NCBI GenBank assembly: GCA_963778375.1
Contig: CAVZTX010000019.1
Span: forward strand, 1 to 64,000
From: CAVZTX01 sp963778375
GTDB lineage: Bacteria > Chloroflexota > Ktedonobacteria > Ktedonobacterales > Ktedonobacteraceae
Reading direction: 5' to 3'
Length of the DNA stretch: 64,000 nucleotides
Part shown: piece by piece, positions 17,461 to 25,731 of the stretch
Position numbering within the stretch: the first letter of the stretch is position 1
Layout of the letters: every line of letters starts with the position of its first letter
Position numbers and translations under genes: made by a program
Notes under the pieces: model-generated
What the model saw: only the letters and a program-made list of their open reading frames with translations
Database searches by the model: none
What the model was told of the DNA's origin: nothing

Positions 17461-18800
17461 TTCTTTTCCCAATCAGAAGAAACAGGAGGAGTGGTCCTCC
17501 AAGGAAACTGTTGTGTTCTATTATGTGCAGGTGGACGCAACCACAACGAGACATGCCTGGGCTGCATCGTCTCCTGAACAATCGATATAAGGTGCTCGCT
17601 CAGTTGGCTCAAATCCAGTTCATTGCGTAATGTTGCGCTGAAGGCTTCCACGGTCCTAGCGGCATCATACTTGCGCCGGTAGAAGCGGCGATCAATGATG
17701 GTCTGAATGCGATGACGCAGCGGCTGGAAAATGGCAGCAATGACGAGCGTGGAGATGACAATGGCGACATCATTGTTCTGATTGATGATGCTACGCAAGA
17801 GGGATTGTAGTGCAATGATGAGGCCTACGTAGATTCCAGCTAACAGGGCGATTAACGTGACGTAGACTAAGGTGCGATTGATGAGGATGTCGATGTCGTA
17901 CAGACGGTAGCGCTGAATGGCGATCGCTAAGGAGATAGGAATGAGTGTCAAGAGCAGGTTCGCAATGATATCGAGGACCGAAAGGAGCGAACCTGGTTCG
18001 GGTTGAAAGACCGCAAGGAGACCGACGGCTAAAGTGATGGAAACGGTCAGGCTGTACACAACCCACTTGGTTTGCTGGCGCTGCACTGGAGTGGACACCC
18101 GACGATAGCGGTAGACCTGGGCAATAACCAGGCTGAACAAGATACCGACAAAGAGATAGTCGTAAATGTCAATCAGGAAGTCAGGGGCGGTAAAGCGAGG
18201 GATAGCGATGATGACGATGCCGATCCCTATCATGATATAGATGAACCAACGGGTCCAGCGAGGCGCAAAGCGTCCGTCGGGGAAGAGGAAGAAAACGAGG
18301 ACGAGAATCGTCAGGTTGATTATATCAAAGAGGGAAGATACATGTGCTGCCATTGCTGATCCGAACCAGTGGCTGAAGCGGACTGCATTGGAAATAGTCC
18401 CTGGACCAAAGCTCATGAGCATGAGCGAGATAAGCAGTGCCATCCAGTCATCGGGTCTGCGCCAGAGGAGTAATGCCGCAACGGTGTAACAGAGCAGCGT
18501 CGAGATGAGGATGATAGCGAGGTAGAACGCGATGTAATTTCCGAGTGAGAGGCCAGCGTGCTGAATCGTCGAGATCGCAGAAGGAGAAAGCTGCTGGATC
18601 ACACAGGAGGAGGTACAAGGCACCGAGAGCTGCGAGGCCGTCGAGGTAAGGCTATCGACAATCGCTGCCAGTTCGAAGATGGCTATGACTCCCCAAAGAA
18701 TCCAGGCCAGGGTGAGCCGACGTCCATGCAGGCGTGTATCTCTTTCACCCCGTTGCTTCTCACTGATTGGAGCTTGCATTGAGAGAGAGGAATGGTTCAT
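17457..18800 (-). CDS. Multi-pass sensor-like membrane protein without a kinase core
   Basis: 447 residues. About nine hydrophobic segments: one near residue 30, one near 95, then a 7TM-like block to about 300, and one pair after YRLYDIDILINRTLVYVTLIALLAG. The segment QRYRLYDIDILINRTLVY and the following RRFYRRKYDAARTVEAFSATLRNELDL are found in membrane-anchored histidine kinases of Chloroflexota and Actinobacteria, where a GAF and a kinase domain come next. Here the protein stops after SLWLRPP, so neither DHp nor ATPase domain exists. It may have become a kinase-less receptor acting through the SH3 protein translated from its stop codon. Confidence 0.7.
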   Translation of the reverse strand: MNHSSLSMQAPISEKQRGERDTRLHGRRLTLAWILWGVIAIFELAAIVDSLTSTASQLSVPCTSSCVIQQLSPSAISTIQHAGLSLGNYIAFYLAIILISTLLCYTVAALLLWRRPDDWMALLISLMLMSFGPGTISNAVRFSHWFGSAMAAHVSSLFDIINLTILVLVFFLFPDGRFAPRWTRWFIYIMIGIGIVIIAIPRFTAPDFLIDIYDYLFVGILFSLVIAQVYRYRRVSTPVQRQQTKWVVYSLTVSITLAVGLLAVFQPEPGSLLSVLDIIANLLLTLIPISLAIAIQRYRLYDIDILINRTLVYVTLIALLAGIYVGLIIALQSLLRSIINQNNDVAIVISTLVIAAIFQPLRHRIQTIIDRRFYRRKYDAARTVEAFSATLRNELDLSQLSEHLISIVQETMQPRHVSLWLRPPAHNRTQQFPWRTTPPVSSDWEKK

Positions 18801-18998
18801 AGATGGCCTCCTCAGACCTCACAGGGCAAAGTCGTAGAGAGTGTTGACTCAGCTTTCCTATCAAGCATTCTACCATATGATCGTCTCGTAAGCGTTACGA
18901 AAGCGTTACGGATTGTGGGGCGATTGATTGCTCAAGGCAAAAGGAAAGATGAGGCCTCAACATCTCTTTGCGGAGGCGGTATTTAATGAGTTGTTATG

Positions 18999-20228
18999 TT
19001 ATGCGACCGATGTTTCATGCAGCAACGCTGTAAACTGCTCCCCAAGTAACTTTTCAAGATAGGGAGTCACTCCCCAGAATTTTTTGAGAGCCAGATATTC
19101 TTGTACAAAGGCGGCATTGTGTGTATGGGGTCGTTTGACGGCTCGGATCATAAGATTTTTATCAGTATGCTCCGACGACACGAACTCGACCACGTCAGTC
19201 TTGTAGCCCATAATACGCAAGACAAGCGCTCGAAAGGCATCTGTCAGGATATCTGCTAAACGCTCCTTCAGGATACCGTGACGCAGCACTGGACTGAAGG
19301 GAGCTACGTCGGGGAGACTGTGAGGGCTTGCTGCTGAAAGTTGCTGGTTCAGATCGTGATGGCAGCAAGGAGCGCATAAAATCAGGCGCGATTGCCAGCG
19401 AATGCCCTGGGCAATCGCTTCGTCAGTTGCGGTATCGCAGGCATGCAGGGCCAGAACAATATCTGGCGGCACTTCTGGTTGGTAATCAATAATGGCTGAT
19501 TTCTGAAAACATGCCTCCGTAAAACCCAACGCCTCACTTTGCGCATTGTCCTTCTGCATCAAGGTGCCGTTGACATCGACGCCAACAAGACGAGCCGGGA
19601 TGCCACGAATGTCGTTCAGATAGTGGTATGTAGCGAGCGAGAGATAGGCCGATCCACAACCGCAGTCAAGAATGTTCAGCGGAGTTTTCCCAAAGTGCTC
19701 CAATTCACCTGTATGATCGAGCAATTTAAGAAACTCGTTGACCTGCGAAAACTTCCCCTGCATACCAGGAAATACTTTACCCTGCTCATCCATTATGCCG
19801 ATTGCCTGCAGGAATGTATCGGGCTTATCGGCTGGCAAGGGCAAAATTTTGCTATGGTCGTGCGTCAGATCCGGTTCGCGATTAGCATCGATGGGTTTGT
19901 TGCGATGCACAAGGGGTTTTCCTTTTTTCGTTATCTGTACAACCAGGTTTTCTGCCGTCGATTGAGCATGTATTGCACTGAAAGGCAGGGCAAGAAGATC
20001 ATCTAGCTTCTCATCGGCTTCGGAATCACGGTAGTTCTTGGTGATATCCTGCTTTTCCGTGAAGTAAGAGAATTGCAGATAGCGTTCGTTCTTGATCAAT
20101 ACTGGCCGAACAATAACCTGCCGCCACGGCAACACATCATCGCGCATTTTACCCTTCATAGTCAGTCGTACGAAGGTCTGCTCATTAAGTGCTATACGTT
20201 TTATCTGTTCTTTATATTCGTTAGACAT
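18999..20228 (-). CDS. SAM-dependent methyltransferase (Methyltransf_32-like)
   Basis: 409 residues. Residues 150-330 hold a class I methyltransferase with motif I LDCGCGSAYLSLA, a second acidic strand LVGVDVNG, and the family marks ALHACDTATDEAI and CAPCCHHDLNQQ. The ACDTAT/CAPCCHH pair is characteristic of the METTL25/RRNAD1-like (Methyltransf_32) group, whose substrates are not firmly known. Residues 1-140 are an extra domain with no recognised fold. The ATG at 20228 follows GGAAGTGGATAG; a GTG three codons upstream (20237) is possible. It follows the Doc toxin gene by 12 bases and may share its transcript. Confidence 0.75.
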   Translation of the reverse strand: MSNEYKEQIKRIALNEQTFVRLTMKGKMRDDVLPWRQVIVRPVLIKNERYLQFSYFTEKQDITKNYRDSEADEKLDDLLALPFSAIHAQSTAENLVVQITKKGKPLVHRNKPIDANREPDLTHDHSKILPLPADKPDTFLQAIGIMDEQGKVFPGMQGKFSQVNEFLKLLDHTGELEHFGKTPLNILDCGCGSAYLSLATYHYLNDIRGIPARLVGVDVNGTLMQKDNAQSEALGFTEACFQKSAIIDYQPEVPPDIVLALHACDTATDEAIAQGIRWQSRLILCAPCCHHDLNQQLSAASPHSLPDVAPFSPVLRHGILKERLADILTDAFRALVLRIMGYKTDVVEFVSSEHTDKNLMIRAVKRPHTHNAAFVQEYLALKKFWGVTPYLEKLLGEQFTALLHETSVA

Positions 20229-20240
20229 CCTATCCACTTC

Positions 20241-20636
20241 CTAACCTTTATCCAGGCTTTTCACTGCTGTTTGTAGCCAAGCTACAAGTTCATCTTTGTT
20301 CATCTGGCCAGATGCGACCTTCATCATCGTAGTGTAGTAATCAAACTCTGACACAATTGGCTCCAACCCATTGAGTTTAAGAAACGTAAACATTGCCATA
20401 CCTGCCGCACGCTTGTTGCCATCAATAAACGGATGATTCTGACAGAGATGAAATCCATACGCAGCCGTCATGTGAAAGATGGAAGTGTGCAAAAATTGGC
20501 CATCGAACTGAACCTGCGGCATATGAAGCGCTGCATCAAGTCTATCAGCATCCCGTATTCCATATACACCACCATATAAGCGAATCTGATCTTCGTGGAT
20601 GGCCAGGACGAGCGCTTCGGAAAGGAATCGAATCAT
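20241..20636 (-). CDS. doc: Doc-family toxin (Fic fold)
   Basis: 131 residues. The central motif HPFIDGNKRAAG near residues 67-78 is the Doc variant of the Fic motif (HPFxDxNKR). Doc toxins phosphorylate EF-Tu on a conserved Thr and block translation; they lack the full AMP-transferase loop of Fic. The catalytic His and the Asp and Lys/Arg around it are all present, so the toxin should be active. It lies five bases after the antitoxin gene and is transcribed from the same promoter, as usual for type II modules. Confidence 0.9.
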   Translation of the reverse strand: MIRFLSEALVLAIHEDQIRLYGGVYGIRDADRLDAALHMPQVQFDGQFLHTSIFHMTAAYGFHLCQNHPFIDGNKRAAGMAMFTFLKLNGLEPIVSEFDYYTTMMKVASGQMNKDELVAWLQTAVKSLDKG

Positions 20637-20641
20637 ACAGT

Positions 20642-20866
20642 CTACTCAGCCAGCTTACGATTTGCGTTTCGATAACGTGGTTCAATTGACTGATATGCTG
20701 ACCAGCCTTCCTGAAAATCAGCAGTAGCGTGCGTGAGCACAATTCGATCCCCAACAACCTCGACTGCGATCTCATCATTTTCGCGCAGATGCAGCGCTTC
20801 TACCACCGATGCTGGCAATGTTACAGTTGCAGAGTTACCAACTTTACGCAATTTCACTATCTGCAT
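20642..20866 (-). CDS. AbrB/SpoVT-type antitoxin
   Basis: 74 residues. The N-terminal swapped-hairpin DNA-binding domain is clear (VKLRKVGNSATVTLPASVVEALHLRENDEI). Residues 50-74 (ADFQEGWSAYQSIEPRYRNANRKLAE) should be the toxin-binding tail. The ATG at 20866 follows AAGGAG by six bases. As a type II antitoxin it would neutralise Doc and repress its own promoter at 20906-20934. Doc is usually paired with Phd, so an AbrB-type partner is a variant pairing that is nevertheless known in other genomes. Confidence 0.85.
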   Translation of the reverse strand: MQIVKLRKVGNSATVTLPASVVEALHLRENDEIAVEVVGDRIVLTHATADFQEGWSAYQSIEPRYRNANRKLAE

Positions 20867-20894
20867 ATATCTCTCCTTCACTGAAATGCTGCAA

Positions 20895-20934
20895 GTATAC
20901 ACGTAAGTATATACATTGGACGGAATAGTGTCAA
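20895..20934 (-). promoter_or_regulatory. Strong promoter and likely operator of the toxin-antitoxin pair
   Basis: On the reverse strand a perfect TTGACA (20934-20929) is followed after exactly 17 bases by TATACT (20911-20906). GTATAC (20895-20900) and GTATATAC (20907-20914) flank the -10 box and form an imperfect inverted repeat, fitting a site for the AbrB-type antitoxin. This is one of the best promoters in the window. Confidence 0.75.
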
Positions 20935-21068
20935 GGAGATATCTCCGGCATTTCAGGACTGCGAGTTATTGCCAGGTGTAGCTTTGGAGAAAAGAAGAGC
21001 GCAGCTTTGGGATGACCTTTTGCTTCGCATGGCTCATTCACAATCCCTGTTTCTGAGGCCAAACTCTG

Positions 21069-22100
21069 TTAGTGAGGCGCTGCCACTTCGCTATGGATAC
21101 GCAAAAGGTCAGGGATCGTCTCGGAAGGCCGACGGCCAAACCCACATTCGGTCGCCACTCCAAAATCCGCGATCACGCGTTGCGCTGCCTCGATACGCCG
21201 TCGAGTTCCCTCAACCCCATCGGTAAAATGGACCAATCCTAAGTAGAGTTCTGTCTCAGGATGAAGCTGCAAGTTCTTGAGTGGAGCGAAATAGGCATCA
21301 TCGCTCCGATCGCGTGGAACCGGCATAGAAATCCAGTTGAGAGAACGCTTGAGGCCAGCAGAGATGCCATTGGAGACCTCAACCAGCTTGGTAGTGTCTT
21401 TTGGTTCCACAAAGTGTTTGTGACCGGCATCACCATAACAGAGATGATACCCCAGTTCAACATCTACCGGCACTTGATTCCCAAGCCGCACAAGCTGTTC
21501 AATAATCTCTGTTTTGACATGCGCATAATTCGTGAATGCGACACCTTCCAACAGCCCGAACTCGATGGCTACATCCCACTGGATAGCCAGTTCATTATGG
21601 GGAATATCTGACGCAATTCTGTCCAGTTCGGCAAACATAGCCCTCTCATATGCCGGTTGCAAGCTCGCAGCCTCTTCATTCACAATAAACCCGGTGATAG
21701 GAGCCAGGGGTGTAGGGAGACTGACTTGGAAGCGATACTGAGTCGGGATAACGCCAGTTTGTTTTAGTTGCGAGAACACCGCGTAAGACGCAAGAGCAGC
21801 ATCGGCATAACCAAGATGATCAAAGGTGACATCAGCAGCGCTGACCCCTGGGCGCATTTTAAAATGCGGTAATGAAGCATAGACAGTGGAATCAGGCGGG
21901 ACCATCTCTAAAGAGGGATTGTGTGCGAGAACATCGCTTTGCCAGCCAATCCAGTTTGTGCGAACGCCGGTCTCGCCGTCTGGGATACGATGAAGACGTT
22001 TGCCTAGAATTGAACTGGTTACACGGAAAACTTCGTCGGCATTTGCCAGAGGGATGCTGCCGTTAAGATGAACACCGCGCGGTAGTTGTTGATCTGACAT
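21069..22100 (-). CDS. MetE/UROD-superfamily protein
   Basis: 343 residues. The barrel-type sequence with GVHLNGSIPLANADEVFR near the start, RIPDGETGVRTNW, the central IQWDVAIEF strand and C-terminal GLVHFTDGVEGTRRRI and ATECGFGR resembles the C-terminal catalytic half of cobalamin-independent methionine synthase and uroporphyrinogen decarboxylase. The Zn-binding Cys and His set of MetE is not complete in what can be seen (one Cys in ECGFGR, His in LGYHLCYGD), so a methyltransferase role is uncertain. GGAGG lies six bases before the ATG at 22100. Confidence 0.6.
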   Translation of the reverse strand: MSDQQLPRGVHLNGSIPLANADEVFRVTSSILGKRLHRIPDGETGVRTNWIGWQSDVLAHNPSLEMVPPDSTVYASLPHFKMRPGVSAADVTFDHLGYADAALASYAVFSQLKQTGVIPTQYRFQVSLPTPLAPITGFIVNEEAASLQPAYERAMFAELDRIASDIPHNELAIQWDVAIEFGLLEGVAFTNYAHVKTEIIEQLVRLGNQVPVDVELGYHLCYGDAGHKHFVEPKDTTKLVEVSNGISAGLKRSLNWISMPVPRDRSDDAYFAPLKNLQLHPETELYLGLVHFTDGVEGTRRRIEAAQRVIADFGVATECGFGRRPSETIPDLLRIHSEVAAPH

Positions 22101-22207
22101 CATAATCCTCCAATCTTTTTGGGGTGCCAATAGCCCACTGCCTTTTGTGGAAGCATCATTTTTCAGCTTTGATGGTCAAGATGATATCAGGGACCAATTT
22201 TCTTCTT

Positions 22208-22241
22208 TAACTGCTCGCAGGTACAGCCTGCGAGCAGTTAA
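22208..22241 (-). terminator. Hairpin downstream of the EF-G2 gene and upstream of the MetE-like gene
   Basis: TAACTGCTCGCAGG and CCTGCGAGCAGTTA form a 14-bp perfect stem with a 5-base loop, 12 bases beyond the fusA2 stop on the reverse strand. The following stretch is only moderately T-rich, so it ends fusA2 transcripts probably but not certainly. Confidence 0.75.
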
Positions 22242-22252
22242 ATGCTTAACTT

Positions 22253-24301
22253 CTAGCTTTCCGCCTTCTTATGCTGTGCAATGATCTCTTGCTGCACGTT
22301 GGCGGGAACCTCTTCATACTGATAGAATTCCATCTTGAAGGTACCGCGTCCCTGCGTCATCGAACGTAGATCGGTTGCATAGTGCAGCATTTCGGCCTGG
22401 GGCACATTCGCGGTGATTTGCTGCATGCCATTCTCCAGGGAAGCCATGCCGAGTACGCGCCCGCGCTTGGTATTGATGTCGCTCATCACGTCGCCCATGT
22501 TGCCTTCCGGCACTGTAATCGTAGCAGTCATCACCGGTTCCATAAGCGTTGGGCCAGCCTGAGGAACCGCTTCCTGCATGCCGAGCGAAGCTGCAATTTC
22601 AAACGACTGTGCAGACGAGTCGACTGGATGATACTTGCCATCCACCAGCGCGACTTTGACGTAGACCAGCGGGTTGCCCGAAATGAAGCCGCGCTTCAGT
22701 GATTCACGTACGCCCTTTTCCACGCCAGGGATAAACTGCCCAGGAACGACGCCGCCAACAATTTTGTCCTCGAAGATGAATGTTTGATCGCCATCCCTTG
22801 GTAGCGGCTCGATCTCCAGCCATACATCACCAAACTGCCCGTGTCCACCGCTCTGCCGCTTATGGCGTCCGTTGGCACGCGCCTTCTTGCGAATCGTTTC
22901 GCGGTACGAGATACGCGGATCACGTACCTCCAGGTCAACGCCGTATTTGCGTTTGATGCCCTCGATCACAATTTGAATGTGTGACTCGCCCATGCCAGAC
23001 AGGTGTACTTCGGCAGTTTCTGGATCACGTGTCACCCGCAGCGTGCGATCTTCTTCCACCACGCGGCTCAATGCATTACCCATTTTATCGAGGTCGGCCT
23101 GGCTCTTGGGGAAAACTGCCACCATGTAGCATGGCTCTGGAAAGTTGATCGGTTGCAGTGTGGTAGTTGTCTCTTTGCTGCTAGCTAGCGTGTCACCGGT
23201 ATGTGTGTTAGCAAGCTTCGCTACTGCTCCAATATCGCCCGCGGGAATTTCTGTCGCAGGCTCTTGGGTTTTGCCTCGTGGAGTGATCAGTTGGCCCATC
23301 CGCTCATCGGCCTTTGTCTGCACGTTATACACATGGGTATCTGGCTTGAGTGATCCGCTATATACACGGAAGGTGGATATCGTGCCGACCTGCGCCGCAG
23401 CAGTCTTGAAGACGAACAGCGAGAGATTGTTGCCAAATTCCTTCGCGTCTTCTGGCAATATCTCTGCCGCGCTAGGCAGGTAATCGACAATGGCATCGAG
23501 CAGCGTCTGGACGCCGATATTTTTGCTTCCCGCGCCACATAGCACAGGAATTAATTGCCCACTGCGTGTACCCAATTTGATGACGGAAAGAATTTCCTCG
23601 TCGCTGAGCTCTTCACCCTCCAAGAACTTCTCCATAATCGTGTCATCGCTCTCAACCGCTGACTCGATCAGTTGTTCGCGATAGGTGCTGATGCGATCTT
23701 GTAGATCAGCAGGTACAGGCACTTCCTGTACTTTGTTGCCGCCTTCAAAGGTATAGCCCTTCTGCGATACCAGGTCTATCACACCTCTAAAGGCTGATTG
23801 CTCTCCAATAGGAAGCTGTAATGGAACGACCTTGAGGCCAAACTGTTTGCGCAGCGAGTCTAGCGCCGAGTCGAACGACGTATTTTCTCGATCAAGTTTG
23901 TTGACCAGTACTATGCGTGGTAAGTTACGCTCATCGGCATATTGCCAGGTTAGCTCGGTGCCAACCTCGACACCTTTTTCAGCCGTCACGACCACCAGCG
24001 CTGCATCGGCAACGCGCAGTCCAGCCTTTACCTCACCGGCAAAGTCAGCATAGCCAGGGGTGTCAATGAAATTGATCTTGGTATTTTTCCATTCAACGGG
24101 CAGCACCTTTGCGTTCAGAGACATGTGCCGTTTTAGTTCATCGGGATCGAAGTCAGAGACTGAGCTGCCATCGTCGACTTTACCCTGGCGAGTGACCGCT
24201 CCGCTATCAAATAGTGCCGCATCTACCAGAGATGTTTTACCTGCTCCCACATGGGAGATCAATGCCACATTGCGAATTTGTTCCGCCCTATAGACCTTCA
24301 T
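22253..24301 (-). CDS. fusA2: Elongation factor G-like GTPase (EF-G2 type)
   Basis: 682 residues. G1 is ISHVGAGKTSL instead of the GHVDHGKT type of canonical EF-G; G3 is DTPGYADF and G4 NKLD, and domains II to V follow in order, with FGDVWLEIEPL in domain IV. The SHVGAGKT variant and shorter length mark the EF-G paralogue group (EF-G2/FusA-like), which binds ribosomes but has a poorly known role. The ribosome site AGGAGG is 12 bases upstream of the ATG. No rpsL, rpsG or tuf gene is nearby, supporting a paralogue and not the main EF-G. Confidence 0.9.
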   Translation of the reverse strand: MKVYRAEQIRNVALISHVGAGKTSLVDAALFDSGAVTRQGKVDDGSSVSDFDPDELKRHMSLNAKVLPVEWKNTKINFIDTPGYADFAGEVKAGLRVADAALVVVTAEKGVEVGTELTWQYADERNLPRIVLVNKLDRENTSFDSALDSLRKQFGLKVVPLQLPIGEQSAFRGVIDLVSQKGYTFEGGNKVQEVPVPADLQDRISTYREQLIESAVESDDTIMEKFLEGEELSDEEILSVIKLGTRSGQLIPVLCGAGSKNIGVQTLLDAIVDYLPSAAEILPEDAKEFGNNLSLFVFKTAAAQVGTISTFRVYSGSLKPDTHVYNVQTKADERMGQLITPRGKTQEPATEIPAGDIGAVAKLANTHTGDTLASSKETTTTLQPINFPEPCYMVAVFPKSQADLDKMGNALSRVVEEDRTLRVTRDPETAEVHLSGMGESHIQIVIEGIKRKYGVDLEVRDPRISYRETIRKKARANGRHKRQSGGHGQFGDVWLEIEPLPRDGDQTFIFEDKIVGGVVPGQFIPGVEKGVRESLKRGFISGNPLVYVKVALVDGKYHPVDSSAQSFEIAASLGMQEAVPQAGPTLMEPVMTATITVPEGNMGDVMSDINTKRGRVLGMASLENGMQQITANVPQAEMLHYATDLRSMTQGRGTFKMEFYQYEEVPANVQQEIIAQHKKAES

Positions 24302-24517
24302 GAATCGAATAATCCTCCTGAGTTCTAAGCAAGAGTTGGTCTATCCAGACTACACAGTGGTCTGTCATAGACCGCCTGCATCCCCACGCCAATCAATCGT
24401 TACTTGTCTCAATCTCGCGTGATAGACTGTGCCATACGCTTATCTAGTTTCGTCGGTATGTTGTAGTATATCAGTATTGGTCGGTTTGTTCAACAGACAC
24501 AGAAAGAGGAAAATACA

Positions 24518-24733
24518 ATGGCAAGTGAAGAGACCAAAATCTACCGCAAAACAGAAGTAGTAGGTACCTCGACAGTCAGTTTCGATGAATGTGTGAGACG
24601 AGCCATAGAGCGTGCTCAAAAAACATTGCGCAACGTCCAATGGTTCGAAGTTAAAGAGCAGCGAGGCCGGATTACTGATACTGGCATTGAGTATCAGGCT
24701 ACGGTTGAAATCGGCTTCGCACTCGAAGATTAA
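24518..24733 (+). CDS. Dodecin
   Basis: 71 residues, the normal dodecin length. KIYRKTEVVGTSTVSFDECVRRAIERAQKTLRNVQWFEVKEQRG is the family signature, with the Trp (NVQWFEV) that stacks on bound flavin and the RG of the usual strand turn; GIEYQATVEIGFALED closes the sheet. Dodecins assemble as dodecamers that store riboflavin or FMN, or CoA in some species. AAAGAGGAAAA precedes the ATG. The gene is divergent from fusA2 across a 216-base gap in which no clear consensus promoter was found. Confidence 0.95.
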   Translation: MASEETKIYRKTEVVGTSTVSFDECVRRAIERAQKTLRNVQWFEVKEQRGRITDTGIEYQATVEIGFALED

Positions 24734-24799
24734 GAAACCTAACTACTCGGGGCTTCTCGCCGCACATAGTGAGGAGTCAAGTAATATCTCCTTTGAATG

Positions 24800-24941
24800 G
24801 TAACTCTTCAACCTTCTTGCGATCCCTTCATGACTGAGGGGAGCGATGAGGGATTGCGATTGTGACACTTGTGACACAAGTGGTACTTGCACCAGTTGTG
24901 ATTGTCATTGACGGAGGCGAAGAGAAGTCCTGAAGAGTTAC
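24800..24941 (+). mobile_element. MITE-like element with 11-bp terminal inverted repeats
   Basis: GTAACTCTTCA (24800-24810) and TGAAGAGTTAC (24931-24941) are perfect inverted repeats bounding 142 bases that encode nothing. The interior carries GTGACACTTGTGACACAAG. Its reverse complement matches the partial copy at 8279-8368, and a short similar stretch occurs near 53857-53877. No target-site duplication is evident. Confidence 0.65.
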
Positions 24942-24974
24942 TTCAAGTGTCAGCATGGGAAGGTCGGGCAACCG

Positions 24975-25670
24975 ATGATCAAATTACCAAAGGCCATCAC
25001 TTTTGATTGTTACGGCACACTCATCGACTGGGAAAAGGCAATCCAGCAATTCATCGCGGAGAGTATGGATTTAAAAGGCTACGGAAATGTTTCTCCAAAA
25101 ACTCTGCAAGAGGATTGGGAAGAAATCCAATTTCACTACATCCAGGAAAAATATCGTCCTTACCGGCAAGTACTCCAGGACACTCTGAGAATGGCATTTA
25201 ATCAATACAGTATTCCTTCTAGCAAGGAGGAGGCCGAAGAATTTGCCGAGTCTATGGGTTACTGGAAGCCATTTCCAGATACAAAGGAAGCCATTCTTGA
25301 GCTACAGAAGTTTGTGAAGGTTGTCCTTATTACTAATACAGATGATGCGATTATTGCGCAGACGGAGAAGACGATAGGTGTGAAGTTTGATGATGTGATT
25401 ACTGCCGAGCAAGCCGGTGCTTACAAACCCAGCCAGGAGGGATTTCTTCTCGCGCGGAAGCGATTGGGGTTGAAGGTGTCAGAAATCTGGCACGCGGGAT
25501 TCGGGTTTAAGTATGATATTGTGCCCGCGAAAAAGTTGGGATATACGACGGTGTGGGTGAATCGACAGGGTCTGGGACGGCCTGGTAGGGTGAAGGAGAC
25601 ATTTCTGGTGGGGGATATGAGGACGTTGGCGTATTTAGTGAGGGGGATTGCGGCTTCTACCATGAGATAG
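24975..25670 (+). CDS. HAD-superfamily hydrolase (haloacid dehalogenase type II-like)
   Basis: 231 residues. HAD motifs in order: I, FDCYGTLIDW near residue 9 (nucleophile Asp, with Tyr and the DW of 2-haloacid dehalogenases); II, VLITNTDD near 115; III, Lys in AGAYKPSQEGF near 150; IV, GFGFKYDIVPAKKLG near 178, where the usual DxxxD is reduced to one acid. The cap is the helical type II dehalogenase cap. It probably dehalogenates or dephosphorylates a small acid. It stands 34 bases downstream of the MITE-like element, which may supply or separate promoters. Confidence 0.85.
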   Translation: MIKLPKAITFDCYGTLIDWEKAIQQFIAESMDLKGYGNVSPKTLQEDWEEIQFHYIQEKYRPYRQVLQDTLRMAFNQYSIPSSKEEAEEFAESMGYWKPFPDTKEAILELQKFVKVVLITNTDDAIIAQTEKTIGVKFDDVITAEQAGAYKPSQEGFLLARKRLGLKVSEIWHAGFGFKYDIVPAKKLGYTTVWVNRQGLGRPGRVKETFLVGDMRTLAYLVRGIAASTMR

Positions 25671-25731
25671 TTAGTAACTTTTGGGATGGCGCAATACACC
25701 TGTAACTGAAGAGATCGAGGAGAAAGGAATC

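Noticed and set aside
18072..18489. Forward ORFs of 82-95 residues
   Set aside because: Antisense to the sensor-like membrane protein; acidic low-complexity translation typical of the complement of TM codons.
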